Assembly: GCA_009829735.1 (NCBI GenBank)
Contig: CM020618.1
Coordinates: 33,208,894 to 33,272,893 of the forward strand
Direction of reading: 5' to 3'
From: Pyropia yezoensis
Lineage: Eukaryota > Rhodophyta > Bangiophyceae > Bangiales > Bangiaceae
Length of the DNA stretch: 64,000 bases
The notes under the pieces were generated by a model. That model was not told where the DNA came from. It saw only the letters and a list, made by a program, of their open reading frames with translations, and did not search any database. Position numbers and translations under genes: made by a program. Of this stretch, positions 42,107 to 53,567 are shown in pieces (the first letter of the stretch is position 1; the number at the start of each line of letters is the position of its first letter).

Positions 42107-43843
42107 ATGGCTGCCACCGCGCCTTTTGATCGAGAGGCATGGGAGGTGTCCGATGGATCGGCGGACGAGGTCCACGCAGCTGTTCTAGCTGCGCGGCTCT
42201 CTCTAACGCGACGCAGACACTACATCGCTCTGTCGGGTGCGGTTGCCCGACGCCGCTGGCGTCGCGGCGGCTCGGTGCCTGGGCGTCGTGCCAACCGGTT
42301 GCGTGGATTTGAGCGCGGCTACCGAAGCAGCGAGGCTGACTACTTTGGGGAGGACGGGAACCCACCTTTGTACGGCGAGACTGATTTTGAGACTCGGTTC
42401 CGCGTGCCTCGCAATGTGTTTATGGCGGTCCACGACGACGTGAAGGACCTGCCGTATTGGAAGCGCACCATCAACGCCAGTGGGCGGCCACAGGCGCATG
42501 CCCTGCAGAAGGTGGTGGCCGCCTTTCGTGTGCTGGCGTACGGTGAGGCCGCTGATCGGCCTGACGAGTATGTCCGACTGTCCAAGTCCACAACGGCGGT
42601 GGCGACGCAAATGCTTGTCGACCACATCGTCGACAACTACGAGGAGTTTTTCCTGCGCCCCCCAAACATGGACGAGCTGGCCCATATTCTTGACCGCAAC
42701 GCGCAACGTGGGATGCCTGGGTGCATGGGGAGCATCGACTGCTCGCATTGGGGCTGGCGCATGTGCCCCAAGGCTTTGGCGGGCCAGTACCAGGACTACA
42801 AGAAGCGGCGCTCCGTGGTAATGAAGACAGTCTGCGATGAGGACCTGTACATCTGGCACTTTTTCGTGGGGCCACCGGGCAGCCAGAACGACCTCAATGT
42901 GTGAGGCCAATCACCGCTCTGCATGGACATTACGAACGGTCTATGGCCCCCTGACAATTTTGAGTACACACTGAATGGCCGCACGCGTCGCTTGCTGTAC
43001 TATTTAGCCGACGGTGTGTATCCCAAGTTCCCCATTTTTGCCCGACCCTTTCCACGCGCCACCTCCAACACCCTGAAGAAGTGCACTTACAACCGGCTGC
43101 AAGAGGCGCTTCGCAAGGACGTTGAGCGTCTGTATGGCGTAATGACCGCGCGCTTTCACATCCTTCTCCACCCGGCCAAGTATCACTCTGTTGACCGTAT
43201 CATCCGCACCGCCAAGGCTGTCGCTATTTTGCACAACATGATTGTCATCGACCGCCGCGACGGGTACATCTCCCGCCTCCGCATGGGAGATTTATACGGC
43301 CAGGCCGGCGCAGCGGCCTCTGTCATGATGGCCGCTGCGCAGGCTGAAGCAGAGGCCGCAGAGGCCGGAGAGGCCGCGGGGAGTGACTCCTTGTCGGCCT
43401 TCTCGTGGTCCTCTTCGTCGTCTTCGTCGTCGTCTTCGTCCGGTACCGCTGGTAGTGGCAGCAGTGTCGGTGCGGGTGGTGGTGCGGGCGCTGTGGGTGA
43501 CGGCACGGCGGCCGCAGCGGGCGTATCTGGACGCGCGGGAGGTATTGCCGCCGGTGGGGGTGGTGCATCGGCCGCGGGGGGTGCAGCCTGTCCACCTGAT
43601 GGAACTGGAGGTGGTGCTGGTACTGCAGGGGCGGGGCCCGGGGCCGGAGGCGGGAACGGCGCGCAGGGTAATGGCCGTGTCGCCCCGACTTGGCGGACTG
43701 ACGATATCAGGCGCCAGTCTGCTCTGACCAGTCCGATTGAGCACGCGCGACTACGCGCTGACCTGATGGCACACGTGTGGGAGAACAAGGCGGAGGCTCT
43801 GGCGCCGTTTCTGCACCGCCGTCATGCGTTGGTGTACATGTAG
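42107..43843 (+). pseudogene. PIF/Harbinger DDE transposase interrupted by one in-frame TGA
   Basis: 579 codons from the ATG at 42107 (MAATAPFDREAWEV). The plant-transposase/Harbinger DDE domain is clear: first Asp at residue 211 (GCMGSIDCSHWGWRMCP), second at 262 (GPPGSQNDLNV) and Glu at 340 (RKDVERLYGVMTARFHIL). YYLADGVYPKFPIFARP lies between and AVAILHNMIVIDRRDG after. An in-frame TGA (42902-42904, codon 266) follows directly on QNDLNV, where relatives have a hydrophobic residue, and the same frame continues with GQSPLCMDITNGLWPPD. Nothing else is missing. A Ser run and a Gly/Ala-rich segment (about 415-525) are inserted before the conserved tail EHARLRADLMAHVWENK. The stop may be a recent point mutation, an assembly error, or a site of readthrough; I call it a pseudogene provisionally. 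Confidence 0.88.
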
Positions 43844-43969
43844 GTGGGTGGGCGGCTGCCTTAAAGGTTTTTTTTTCCCCTCGGGGTTTTTTTTTTTCCT
43901 CACCTGTGAGCTGGTCTAGCGTGGAAAAATGGCAGTTGGCGTGGCAAAAACGCAAGGGGCGGGACGCCT

Positions 43970-44440
43970 TGGCGGTGGGGGGGGTGGCAGCGACGCAGCG
44001 GCCGACTTGTCGGCCGCCTGTGCGCCTGGCTGCTGCCACCGGTGTGGCCACGAATGTGGGGGGGGGGGGATGCCTTGGCGGTGGGAGGGGCCCGTGCCGC
44101 GGCGGCGGCCGGTGCCCTGCAGCGAAGCATGTTGTATGACTTGTTTGTGGCTATTGTGCCTGGCGCGGGGCGGTGTTGTGGGGTACGCTCGGCCGCGAGT
44201 GTGCGCCTGGCTGCTGCCGACGATTGAACGGAAGTGGGGGGGCGCCTTTACGTGGGTGGGGGTGGGACGCGCAGCTGGGGGGGGGGCCGCCCCTACCGTG
44301 CTGCTGCCACCGACGCGGATCAACGGGGGGGGGGATATGCCCAATCAGGGGTGGCTGCGACGCGCGGCCGACTTGTCGGCCACCTGTGCGCCTGGCTGCT
44401 GCCACCGGTGTGGCACGAATGTGGGGGGGGGGAACCTTGG
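43970..44440. repeat. Diverged repeats in element B (CTGTGCGCCTGGCTGCTGCCACCGG type)
   Basis: GTGCGCCTGGCTGCTGCC occurs at about 44023, 44200 and 44387. The first and last copies share CGGCCGACTTGTCGGCC before it and CACCGGTGTGGC(CA)CGAATGTGGGGGG after it. No gene is seen; this is the 3' side of the transposase gene. Confidence 0.7.
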
Positions 44441-44819
44441 CGGTGGGGGGGTGACAGAAACGAGGCGTCACGACGTCCTGCCTGGGGTGGGGGGGGAGAT
44501 CGTTTGGACGGGTCGTGACGATCGAGGCGGAAAGTGAGCGCACACTTGAAACAAGCCTCAACTCCAAAACGTCAAGGTGGAAATTTACCCCAATCTGCCC
44601 CTTTGGGACACACCCGGACGTGGCACACACCCCCCCCTTAATGGGCCAACAAAAAGCGAGAGACGTTTGCAACATAAAGCAGACTCAACAAAGTGGCGTA
44701 AATGTATGACGCAAGGAAAAAAACATTTGTCAGGCAACCGTGGGTACGTGCACACGAACAACAGACCAGCAGATGCAAGCCAAAACGAGAAGTGCCACAA
44801 AAAAAAACACAAGCACACA

Positions 44820-45299
44820 TCACATGTACAAGTCATCGTCGTCCTCCTCATCCTCCAACTCCTTCACCGACCTCGCCTCGTCCTCATCACCGTCCACGTT
44901 GTCGTACTCCCCCACATCGTCGTCCTGCTCAGAATCTGCCACAGAGGGCTCGGGGGACGGTGTAGTGGAACGATAAACGGGCATGCGCTTCGGCCTTTGC
45001 CCTTCTGACTGACAAAGCCTCCGGCAGCGGCGGCAAACTGCAGCTGCTTGGTGATCTGCGCCCGTCGGCCGACGGAACGGGTGGGCGGCGCCACCCTGGC
45101 CACCCGCGGACCCCCCCCCCCCACCGCAGGTGCCCACGGGTCGCCCGCTGACCCCCAGCGCCGGATGGCGTAGTCCCTTCCTGGGCCCCCCCCGGGGCGC
45201 GAGCCCGGGCACAGGCTGCGACGTCGCGGAGGCTGCTGGCGCCGCTGCGGCCGCTGCCCGCCGCACCGGGCTGGCGCGGTGGGGCCGCGCCCGCCCCAC
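44820..45299 (-). CDS. Reading frame with acidic tail in element B, unknown
   Basis: A minus-strand frame that converges on the transposase. Only the last ~55 residues look like protein: MPVYRSTTPSPEPSVADSEQ, then a run of Asp/Glu ending EDEEDDDDLYM. The upstream part is Arg/Ala/Gly low complexity and several frames are open, so the start is undecided. It may be the C-terminus of an accessory protein, in the same orientation as the frames at 45975-48803. Element A lost this part. No domain is recognised. Confidence 0.35.
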   Translation of the reverse strand: MGRARPHRASPVRRAAAAAAPAASATSQPVPGLAPRGGPRKGLRHPALGVSGRPVGTCGGGGGSAGGQGGAAHPFRRPTGADHQAAAVCRRCRRLCQSEGQRPKRMPVYRSTTPSPEPSVADSEQDDDVGEYDNVDGDEDEARSVKELEDEEDDDDLYM

Positions 45300-45974
45300 C
45301 CCCCCCCCGCGGGGGGGCCCCCCCCCCGCCGCGCCGCCGGCCGTCTGATGGCCAGCGGTGGGGGGCCGCGCTGCGGCCGCCTCCCGGCCCGGGCCTCTGC
45401 CGCGGGCACATCCCCGCGGCGCCGCGCCGCCCCCGTGCTATGGTTGGGGGCAGTGTGGGCTGGGCGCAGCGGGGCGCGGCGGGGGAAAAACGCCGGGGGG
45501 CGGCCATCGCGTGGCCGGGTCCACCTGCCGTGGCCGCCTGGCCGCGCTGTGCCCGCCCGATTTGCTGCGCTGCCCCCGTTGCGTACTCGGTTCGCGGCCG
45601 GCCGCGCGCGCGCGCGCGGCCATCTGCTCCAAAGTAGACTGGGTGCCCAGGGGGCGGTCAACGAAAGTGCCAGGGCGCCGACGCTTGCCACGGGCCAGAG
45701 GCGTCGAGTCGCCATCTGCGTCCTGGGACTCCGTTCCGTCGGCGGCGGTGGCCCCCTCAGCAGAAGGCCTGGCGACCCAGCTGGCCGATCGCTCGGAGCA
45801 CGCCGCCAGGAAGCCGCGGCCGCCCTGTACGCACCCGCGGCCGACTCTCGCGGCAGCGCCACGCAGAGCGCCGCGCCGATCGCGGCCGGAAGCCGACCGC
45901 TGTACTTGTCTGACTCGCGCAAAACACGCCACGCCGTTAGCCAGTATGTCGCGGACTCTCAACGACTTGAGGGG

Positions 45975-48803
45975 TCACGGGTTGGCCGGACGTCCCTGCT
46001 CGGGCAGGGGTTCCCAGTCAGGTTCGCGCTTGCTCTCCACGTACGAGGCGCGGGCAGCACACCAGGCGCATGACGCTTCTCCGAACAGTCGTTCGGGGGT
46101 GGTAGTACCGCGCTGGACGCCCACGGACGCGCGATGAGACTTCTTATCCCACGCGATCCAGCCACTTGCGGCGTCCGCCCCGCCGCGCGCCTCCGACGCG
46201 GCCGCACTGCCGCCTGACGCGCCGCGCCTCGGTGCGTCACCACCCGCGCCTCCCCTCCCGACCGCGCAGGCTCCCGGCCACGCACCTGGGGGCACCAACC
46301 CCCCGACCAGAAAACACCCTCCCACCCAGCCACGCCCCACCCGCTGCCAGCGCCCCTCCCCGTCCCGTCCCACCGCCTCCGGCCACGCACCGCCGTCCCA
46401 GCCTGCCGCCGGAACGGCCGGCCGTTCACTGCCCGACCGCCTCTGCGCCGGCCAACCTCCCCGACCTGGCCCATCGCCGGCCGCCGGCGGCGGGCGCCGA
46501 CGGGCGGCGGGACCGCGGTGTGCGCCGCCCCGGCCCGGGGCGCCGGCACGCGGGCGGCGGCTGCCGACCGCGGCGCGCTGCCGGCACGCGCGGCCGTGCC
46601 CCCCTCGCTCGCTGGGAGGCATCCTCGAAGGGGGAAGAGGAAATGGCGGACGCCGCCCCTTCCCCCCCCTGCCGCTGCCATCGCCGCCCCCCGGAGCATC
46701 GCGGAAAGTCGCTGGCCGCCGAGCAGGGCCGCAGCAGCCCGGACCCGCCAGCCCCCCCCCCTCTCCCTGGCGCGCCGCCACCGGGCCGCCCGGCCGCTCC
46801 CTGCAGCCTGCGGAAGACGACAGCTGGTTGCTGCCCATCCCGTTCCCCCCAGGGGGGGGGGTCGGGGCCCCCGCCAACGCCAAGCGGCCGCCCCTTGGGC
46901 CCGCGGCCGCCCCGCCCCCAGCTGGGCCGGGCCACCCGCTCGGTGCAGCCTGGTTGCTGCCAGCCAGGGGCGGCCGGTGATCCCTTCGAGGGCTGCTCGG
47001 CCGCCCTTGCTGCTGCTGCTGCTGCTGGTTGTCCGGCCGGTTCGGCTCCGCCTGGCCGCCGCCAAAGAGCGGCGGCCCCTCCCAATAGCGGGGACTGGCC
47101 GGCCGCCCCTGCTGGTGGGTGTCCGGCCGGCTCGGCCCCGCCTGGCCGCCGCCAAAGAGCGGCGGCCCCTCCCAAAAGCGGACACTGGTCGGTCGTCCCG
47201 GCTGGTGGTCGGCTTCCCGGTTCTGCCTCGCGTGGCCGTCTCCAAAACAACGGCGGCCGGGCGTCCCTGCGTGGGCTCGTCGGCCGCCCTTGCTGCTGCT
47301 GCTGCAAGTGGTTCTCCCACCGGCTGGGCCCCGCCTGGCCGTCCCCAAACAGCCGCGGCCGATCGTCCCTGCGTGGCTCGTCGGCCGCCCTTGCTGCCGC
47401 TGCTGCGGGTAGTGCTCCCACCGGCTGGGCCCCGCCTGGCCGTCCCCAAACAGCCGCGGCCGATCGCCCCTGCGTGGGCTCGTCGGCAGCCCTTGCTGCT
47501 GCTGCTGCGGGTAGTGCTCCCACCGGCTGGGCCCCGCCTGGCGTCCCCAAATAGCCGCGGCCGATCGTCCCTGCGGCTCGTCGTTGCTGCTGCTCCTGCG
47601 GGTAGTGCTCCCACCGGCTGGGCCCCGCCTGGCCGTCCCCAAACAGCCGCGGCCGATCGTCCCTGCGTGGGCTCGTCGGCCGCCCTTGCTGCTGCTCCTG
47701 CGGGTAGTGCTCCCACCGACTGCGCCCCGCCTGGCCGTCCCCAAACAGCCGCGGCCGATCGTCCCTGCGTGGGCTCGTCGGCCGCCCTTGCTGCTGCTCC
47801 TGCGGGTAGTGCTCCACCGGCTGGGCCCCGCCTGGCCGTCCCCAAACTGCCGCGGCCGATCGTCCCTGCGTGGGCTCGTCGGCCGCCCTTGCTCCTGCTG
47901 CTGCTGCTGGTCTTGCCACCGGCTTGGCCGAGACTGGCCCCCTCCAAACAGCGGCGGCCCCTCCAAAAGCGGGGACTGCTCGGCCGCCCTGGCTGATGGT
48001 GCCACCGGGTCGGTCCCCCCTGGCCCTGGCCGCCGCCGCCAACCAGCGGCGGCCCCTCCCAGCGGGGAGCGGTCGGCCGCCCCAGATGGGCGTTGGTCCA
48101 CCCGCCCGGCGCCGCCTGGCCGCCGCCGTCGTTCAACGGCTCTTCTGTCGGTTGGCTGGCGCCCGGTGTCCCTCCGTCGGTACCGCCCGCCCGCCGGCGA
48201 TCGGTCGGCACAGGGGCCGCCCTGCGGCCCCGTCAGCAGAGGCGGCACGTCCTGCTTCGGGGGAGTGGCCGCCCAAGGACAGCGACACGTCCAATGGCAC
48301 AGAGCGTGGTCCAGTTCCGCCCGCTGCGCTCGCCGACACTGCCAGCACAGACGGCGGAAGGCCCTCCGCAGCTCCGTCTTCGTCAGGTGCCGCCCGCGGC
48401 CTGCCCACCACAGGCTTCCGCGCCTCCCCACACGGTGGCTGAGCTGCCCACGGGCAACCGCACCGCCAGTGACAGAGGGGATACTCCGGCCCGTGATCTG
48501 CGCACGACGACAGCGCGCGCAGAGGGGCCGGAGCCCTCGACGGCGCTGGTCCTTGCTTATCTGCCGCGCCGGCGGACCCCCCGTGGTTCCGCTCCCGCCC
48601 CCCCCCCCTCCGCCACCCCTGTTCCCCCCGCGCCGCGGGTGGCTGCGCCCATGGTGCTCGAGGAGCGGAAAAGGCGGCACAGGAGAGTGCTGCCTGCGTG
48701 GGAAAGTGGGGGAAAGGGAATCGGGGCCGTCGTACGGCCCCCAATGTGCAGAGTGGTAGCGTTGTGACGGCTGAGCGCGACGAACGTTGTAGCCAGCGTT
48801 CAT
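45975..48803 (-). pseudogene. Degenerate copy of the transposon accessory genes (element B)
   Basis: Homologous to 35097-38432 of element A. It starts with the same MNAGYNVRRAQ at 48803 and here runs through the C-tract without a shift into ARQISKDQRRRGLRPLCARC, the first Cys module. A base lost near 48490 then garbles the rest of that module, and the second module (LCWQCRRAQ ... CHWTCRCPWAA) is back in frame after another change. The 34-residue repeats are present but with many one- or two-base indels. The Myb/SANT end is reduced to a fragment (YVESKREPDWEPLPEQG). Bases about 46130-46640 cannot be matched to A at all and are extremely GC-rich. The gene is inferred to be non-functional unless many of the indels are assembly errors. 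Confidence 0.65.
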
Positions 48804-49339
48804 GGCCTCATAGAGGGGTCGATGAAGTGCGCGTCGACCATAGGCCCACAGAGCACGTCAGCCGCCCAGGGTGCGGCCGGACGACCCCCTCCCCCGACGC
48901 ACCGGGTGCGCGTGGGGGGTGCGGACAAGTGTGGGCCCGCATGCGGCCAATAGGCCGCCCCCGGTGCAGGTGTCGTCCGTCTGGACGGCGGCCGGCAGCG
49001 GCTGGCATCCGCCGCCACTGTCGGGGGCGGGGCTGCAGCCACACCGGCAATGACGGCAAAGAGGGAGAAAAAGGCGGCTTGCAGCAGCATAGAGCGTGTG
49101 GCCGCGGGGGCGGCGCCCCTTCGCGTATGGCCGCCCGAGAGGGGGATGGCCGCCCCCACCAACCGCTGAAGCCGTGCGGCCGCGAGAGGAGTGGCGGAGA
49201 TGCGGCGTGGCAACCGGGGAGGCCGAAACGAGGGGGGATGATGACCCTTTTCGGCCTCCAGGCCGCCAGGCCGCCCTGCATGCAGGTGGAGGCGGCCCCT
49301 TCACCGGGGTCGCGGCCGATCCTACCGTTGCGGCCGCCA

Positions 49340-51122
49340 ATGTGGGCGCCAACGATGGGGTCGCTAGTGTGGCTCACCCACGTGCTGGGGGCCAACCGCG
49401 ACAACCGTGCGGCCAAGTGGAAATCGGGCGAGGAGAGTTGGCGACCCCCCGCCGGCGACCACCCCGCGGGCGACTGCCTCGCAAACAGTGCAGACGTGGG
49501 CCAGAGCGGCCGGTGGGAAACGCCTCCCGACAGCGGTGGCGCGAAGTGGGGATCCGTGTCGACGACAGAGCGCAGGTGGGGCGTGTGGTGGGAAGGGGGG
49601 GGGCGTGGTCATGTGGGGGGGAGGGGGGGGGAGGAAGCACCCCCGCAAGGCTCACGTCCCGCCCCTGGAAATTGTCGGGGGTCACGCGACACCCTCGGCC
49701 GAGACACCCTCGTGTGGCCAACCAGCACGGCAGCGCCCATGGGCGTTGGTGCCCACAGGGGGGGTTGAAGAGGAAACGCCCGCACAGTTCCATTGGGCGG
49801 AAGCGATGTGGGGGGGAGGGGGCCCAACAGTACTCTGGGCAGCAAGCGGAGGGGAGGGGTTGCGACCGGATTGGCGTGCCCAATGAGAATCAGGGCCGAC
49901 ACGAGGCGGGGTGTTGCCGCCACGCCAAAGGCGACCACCGGGGGCCGCCCCTGTCCACTGTTGGCACCCTCCTGCGGCCGTGGGGCGGGCGTGGGGCGAT
50001 GAGGGGGGCGTCGGGGAAGGCGCGGCTGCGTAGACGGCGGTGGCTGGCTTGGCGACGCGCAGGGGAGAGCGGGGGGTGACACGCGTAAAGCGTGGAGACG
50101 GAGACGCAAAACCCGAGGTGGGGGCGTGCACGGGCCTGGGAAGAGGGTCAACCGACCGACAACCGCCGGAGTTGCGCATAGACACGTGATACGCGACCGG
50201 GGGGAATGCAAGAGCCGCCGGGGCCGCGTGCGCCGGCAAGGGGTAAAGAAAAGAGAGGGGGGGGGGGCGAATCTCGTTCACCATAATTCGCATGGCGGGG
50301 TCCATGCATGGCGGGGGGAATGCGCAACCTCGCGCCTCGAAAAAAAAAAAGAGGAGGCACGATTGAGCCGCCGCGCTGTGGTCCCCTCATAGAGCGTGCG
50401 AAAGTTGCGGAAACGACGCCGGTACACCGCATGGAGTCGCGGAAGCGTGCAACTGTCAACCATGCAGAAAACGACGTGGTCGGTTGTCGCATGGACCGAG
50501 CGGTCACAACCGTCCGTTCCCGGCATACACTGATCGCAGGCGGGGCGCGTCGAGGGAAACCGCGTCAGGTGATTGGCTCGTTGCACAGAGACGGTCGGAC
50601 ACGACCCAACCGACCGCAAACAGACTTATATACACTTTTGAGTGTGTATATTCGCATATGGACAGGAATATTGGAGCGAGTTTGGACTGCACGTGGCAAG
50701 AAGAGTCGCATTGCACAGTCATATTAGGCAACGTTCGACAAAAGTATGGACGAGATACACGAGATTGCCTTGCTTTGTGCTGCGTGTCTCGCTTGTTCAG
50801 CAGGAGAGTCGACAATGTTTCCTCGTTTTCAAGCCTTGCACCTGTCTTCGGGGGGGGGCTTGCCCCAGGTTGAATAATACCATCGAACACGCAATAGGCG
50901 ACAGCAACCCTCCCCACTTCTGCTTTAAGGCAGCGGAAAGCCACTTGCTATCGTGAAGGCCAGCTGTCCCGTCTTAAAAATCATGTAGCCCCTGTGATCC
51001 AGCAACTCCATTGCATATATCGGCTTTTGCCGCTGCTCCACTCAGCAGCGCCCACGTGGCTGCTTCAATTCAGATTGGCGTGAGATGGTATCGGGATCGT
51101 CGTGACGTTGTTGGAAACACTC
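49340..51122 (-). repeat. Right end of element B (same 1.8-kb sequence as arms of A)
   Basis: Matches 38969-40759 base for base apart from scattered changes, chiefly lengths of G runs, and ends in the inverted terminal repeat. It contains the AT-rich palindrome and TATA-like TATATAC near 50627-50650. It has no supported gene. Confidence 0.88.
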
Positions 51123-51125
51123 TCA

Positions 51126-53067
51126 GTGCGGGATGGGCGGTTGGCGGCCGCCGCCTTTGAGCCAGAAATGCTGTGCAGGCGGTTCCAGTCGTGGGCGTCC
51201 TCCACCGCCGGCAACCAAGTGCCGTAGGTTGGCGAGTGGCCGCCCTCTGACTTGAAAACAATCGGCGAGTGGCCGTGGGAGGGGAGGGCGGCGCCGAAGA
51301 ACGTCGAGGCAGCGGGGGTACCACGGTGCCAACGGCCGGCCTGTCGTAGCTTGACTTCGCTCGCCGTGGCCCCCTCATCCCCCCACGCCGCCCCCTGCCT
51401 AGTGCTTTTTTTCCTCGCCGTTTCTTTTTTTTTCTTCTCCCCGCCCCGGCTGCCGTCTGCCGCGGCCCCCGCAGCAGCGACCCCCTCCCCCCCCTCGCGC
51501 GGGCGCCGCAGCCACTGTCACTCTTAGGGGGCAGAAGCGTGTGAGAGGCGGCGATGGCCGGCGGCGTGGCGCCGCCAGAGGTGCGTCGGCTCTGTCACGT
51601 GCGTCGGCTCTGTAGAGCCAGCTGGCCAGGACAACCATGAGGCCATGCTCTTGATGGCGAGGCAGCCGCTGCCACCACGGCGGCGGGCTTGTACATGCGT
51701 GGGGTGATAGGGGGGGTGGTTCCCCCAGTTCGCTCCCCCCCCACCACCTAAGGTGTCACTTGGAAGGAGCGGCGATCACCTGAGAAGGTAAAGCGCCGCC
51801 CCCAACGGGGCTTGCCCGCGGCGATTTTTCAATGCAGGGGGCGGCACAAAAAAAATAGAAAGCCGCGGCGAGGACCACCATCCTCGCCACCCGCCACCGC
51901 CCCTCCGCCGCCGGCCGCCGCAAAAATAACGGCGACCGCCACCACCGCCACCCCCCCCGTCTCCCCACTGCCGCCGGCCACCGCAAAGCCGGCGGCGACC
52001 GCCGCCACCGCCACACACCAGGCCGCCGCCGGACGCCGCAAAGCCGAGCGGAACCGCGGCTACCGCCACCCGCACCGTCGCTGCCGACCGCCGCGAAGCC
52101 GACGGCCACCGCCGCCACCGCCACACATCGCCGTCAGTAACCGTGAAGAAGATGGGAACTGCAGCCACCGCCGCCTCCGCCGCCCCCCCGCCACCTGCCG
52201 CCGCCGGCGAACATTGACCGCAGCGGCTAACACCCTGCTACCTCGCCTTGCTTTCCTGTGGATATTCAATCATATGTGGTGCATGTGCCGGTGGAGTCAG
52301 CCATTGCCGCTGAGTACGATATCAAAACTGGTGCTGAACGAAAATGAAGATTGCGCATCGTTTTGCATTGACATTGTGGTTTGAACCGATGATAGAAATT
52401 TGGTGCAGCAATGTCATGTATGTTTTGTGGCGTGCATACCACAAGCGACTCGCGAACGTGGCAGTGACGCCTACGCTGAGCAAATGCGTCCAGGAACAGT
52501 CACCTGCTGCTACAGATGAATGAAGCAACGCCGTGCTGGAACTAGCCTTAGGCTCAGACAGGATGTGAAGCAATGTCTCGCTGTGAAAGACGCTGAGCGG
52601 ATGAGTTCAGAAAATGTCACCAGCTGCCACCGAGCTACGAGGCAGTGCCGCCGCCGGCTGAGCAGCTCCGGAGCCGGCCGTCGGCGACGCGGCGCCAGTC
52701 GCGGCGGCAGAGGCTTCCGCGGCGGCGGCGGCTGCCTGCTATCGCAGTGGGGACCGCCGCCTTCACTGACGACAGGGACCACCACAACCCCTTCGTATGA
52801 TTGTTTATTTGACGGTTATAGCACCCACCTAGTGGGCGTCGCCAAACTTGTTTCGGCGGAAAAACTAAAGACTTATGGCGCGGACGGTCACCGACCGTCC
52901 GTACCAGTGGGGCGATCTCGGATCGCCCCGAGCCGACGGCGCTTGTGCAAGCAGCGCCGTGGGGGACGGGCGTTTCCCCACAGCCACAGGCTTTGGCACC
53001 GAAGGCCCCGCCGTCGCCACCGCGGTCGCCACACCGAAGCGGGTCCGTGCGCCTCTGTCCCCCGCCC
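51126..53067. other. Spacer between elements B and C, low complexity then hairpin cluster
   Basis: No gene is supported. 51410-51530 is pyrimidine-rich; 51860-52210 is a CCGCCAC-type simple repeat that gives Pro/Thr or Gly/Ala frames on both strands; 52250-52620 is less GC-rich and without features. The last 190 bases before the assembly gap hold a cluster of hairpins, listed separately. Confidence 0.45.
52881..52981. other. Cluster of four consecutive hairpins, possible structured RNA or element end
   Basis: Stem 1: CGGACGGTC/GACCGTCCG (52881-52889, 52893-52901), loop ACC. Stem 2: GGGGCGATC/GATCGCCCC (52909-52917, 52921-52929), loop TCG. Stem 3: ACGGCGCT/AGCGCCGT (52936-52943, 52953-52960), loop of nine. 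Stem 4: GTGGGG/CCCCAC (52959-52964, 52976-52981). Together they pair most of 100 bases. The role is unknown. Confidence 0.6.
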
Positions 53068-53567
53068 NNNNNNNNNNNNNNNNNNNNNNNNNNNNNNNNN
53101 NNNNNNNNNNNNNNNNNNNNNNNNNNNNNNNNNNNNNNNNNNNNNNNNNNNNNNNNNNNNNNNNNNNNNNNNNNNNNNNNNNNNNNNNNNNNNNNNNNNN
53201 NNNNNNNNNNNNNNNNNNNNNNNNNNNNNNNNNNNNNNNNNNNNNNNNNNNNNNNNNNNNNNNNNNNNNNNNNNNNNNNNNNNNNNNNNNNNNNNNNNNN
53301 NNNNNNNNNNNNNNNNNNNNNNNNNNNNNNNNNNNNNNNNNNNNNNNNNNNNNNNNNNNNNNNNNNNNNNNNNNNNNNNNNNNNNNNNNNNNNNNNNNNN
53401 NNNNNNNNNNNNNNNNNNNNNNNNNNNNNNNNNNNNNNNNNNNNNNNNNNNNNNNNNNNNNNNNNNNNNNNNNNNNNNNNNNNNNNNNNNNNNNNNNNNN
53501 NNNNNNNNNNNNNNNNNNNNNNNNNNNNNNNNNNNNNNNNNNNNNNNNNNNNNNNNNNNNNNNNNNN
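53068..53567. other. Assembly gap (500 N)
   Basis: Exactly 500 undetermined bases, a likely placeholder length. Element C sequence resumes directly on its right, so the left part of C is missing from the assembly and the true size of the gap is unknown. Confidence 0.99.

Larger units (their letters stand above)
40799..51125. mobile_element. Element B: PIF/Harbinger-like transposon with TCA target duplication
   Basis: The element proper is 40802-51122 (about 10.3 kb), flanked by TCA at 40799-40801 and 51123-51125. The terminal inverted repeat is about 41 bp (GAGTGTTTCCAACAACGTCA ... GATACCATCTC), identical except at one or two positions. Unlike A, the two sides then differ. It encodes a DDE transposase (plus, 42107-43843) and converging minus-strand frames (44820-48803). 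Sub-terminal palindromes near 41048-41116 repeat the ATCGTCACGACGAT core of the ends. A and B sit 42 bp apart (40760-40801, target duplications included) with ends of the same family. The transposase has one in-frame stop and the accessory frames are broken, so B is probably inactive now. Confidence 0.87.

Noticed and set aside
46166-48759. Plus-strand frames across element B (46166-47554, 46518-47996, 47584-48759)
   Set aside because: Mirror images of the degenerate minus-strand accessory gene; no family motif.
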